DNA of 64,000 nt from Amycolatopsis sp. NBC_01488 (GTDB taxonomy: Bacteria > Actinomycetota > Actinomycetes > Mycobacteriales > Pseudonocardiaceae): the NCBI RefSeq assembly GCF_036227105.1, contig NZ_CP109434.1, positions 3,910,001 through 3,974,000 of the forward strand. The letters are read 5' to 3'. How positions within the stretch are numbered: position 1 is the first letter of the stretch; each line of letters begins with the position of its first letter. Positions 63,584-64,000 of this stretch are shown here, piece after piece. The notes below the pieces were generated by a model. The model did no database searches. It had not been told where the DNA came from and worked only from the letters and a program-made list of their open reading frames with translations. Made by a program: the position numbers and the translations under genes.

Positions 63584-64000
63584 ATGTCAGCAGGGGAAAT
63601 CGAGCTTCTACCCGGTGAGCGCGTGCTCTGGGCGGGAGAGCCGGTCCAGCGCCCGTGGTACGTCGCCGCGGACGGGGTGATCGCCCCTGCCGGACTCGTC
63701 CTCGCCGCCGCCGCGCTCTGGTTCCTGCTGGTGAAGCAGCCCAGCGGGGGCGCCATGGCCGGGATCGTCGTGGTGCTGGTGATCGGGCTGTACGGCGCCG
63801 TCGGCCGTTCCGTCGTCCGGTACCTCGCGCTCGGGCGCACGACGTACGCCGTGACCGACAGCCGGATCATCGCGCGTTCCGGGCTGTTCCGGCAGAAGGA
63901 GCGCGCCAGCGAGCTGGCCGGGCTGTCGGCACCGGTCCTCAAGCCGGGCCCGTCGCGCACCGGCACCCTCTCGTTCGCCGGACCCGGGACCGTGACGCTG
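63584..64000 (+). CDS. Bacterial PH-domain membrane protein (partial)
   Basis: The first 139 codons are in the window. The protein starts LLPGERVLWAGEP, the common entry of bacterial PH-domain membrane proteins, has two hydrophobic segments (about residues 35-52 and 58-75), and continues RTTYAVTDSRIIARSGLF, the PH-domain opening strand. Function is unknown. TAGTGT ends 6 bases before the ATG, a leaderless start. The end lies outside the window. Confidence 0.8.
   Translation, partial: MSAGEIELLPGERVLWAGEPVQRPWYVAADGVIAPAGLVLAAAALWFLLVKQPSGGAMAGIVVVLVIGLYGAVGRSVVRYLALGRTTYAVTDSRIIARSGLFRQKERASELAGLSAPVLKPGPSRTGTLSFAGPGTVTL

Overview
The window reads as a chromosome segment of a high-GC actinomycete, most likely a Pseudonocardiaceae such as Amycolatopsis. 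The genus is an inference from overall character, not a computed match. Supporting signs are the very high GC content, frequent GTG starts, many TANNNT -10 boxes placed 6-7 bases before a start codon (leaderless transcripts), and the gene order argS-lysA-hom-thrC-thrB-rho-rpmE-prfA-prmC-tsaC-wecA-atpIBEFHAGDC-murA, which is the order known from Mycobacterium.

Bases 1-18060 are accessory. The segment holds a STAND (NB-ARC) TPR protein, a GT-B-like protein, a Scr1-type XRE regulator with a DUF397 partner, TetR and AraC regulators, and a metallo-hydrolase. Its centrepiece is bases 8806-17749. Three genes chained by ATGA overlaps encode a VMAP protein with an EAD2 domain, a MoxR-type AAA+ ATPase, and a 1463-residue vWA/NB-ARC/TPR protein. 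They converge on a lone HExxH-type (aKG-HExxH) peptide hydroxylase, which is preceded by a 58-codon gene whose product looks like an FxSxx-type peptide leader with an altered C-terminus. I read this as a vWA-MoxR-VMAP conflict system joined to a small peptide-modification module. A tRNA-Arg(CCG) gene closes the accessory part.

Bases 18200-23342 carry small metabolic and stress genes: an epoxide hydrolase, an SDR divergent from a MarR regulator, a CDF metal exporter, and a DUF3105-DUF305 membrane pair. Bases 23502-33822 are the core amino-acid and translation block: argS, the lysine/threonine pathway genes, rho, rpmE and prfA.

The core order is interrupted twice. Between prfA and prmC lies a leftward group with a secreted protein, a three-component glycan-modification cassette (GT-C-like membrane protein, GtrA flippase, GT2 transferase), and an F420-type oxidoreductase whose promoter has the classic MerR layout. 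Between prmC and tsaC lie a secreted M6-like metalloprotease and a large membrane protein, with a pair of perfect DnaA boxes just upstream of the protease.

Bases 44380-58390 resume the core: tRNA t6A synthesis, WecA, the full F1Fo ATP synthase, DUF2550, a small monooxygenase-fold protein, an EPSP synthase with a glyphosate-insensitive-type active-site loop, a cobalamin adenosyltransferase, and MurA with Asp in place of the fosfomycin-reactive Cys. The last 5.6 kb hold a TetR-controlled three-gene operon (SnoaL-like, NmrA-like, alpha/beta hydrolase), three tandem LysE exporters, and the start of a PH-domain membrane protein. No insertion sequence, prophage gene or CRISPR array was seen.
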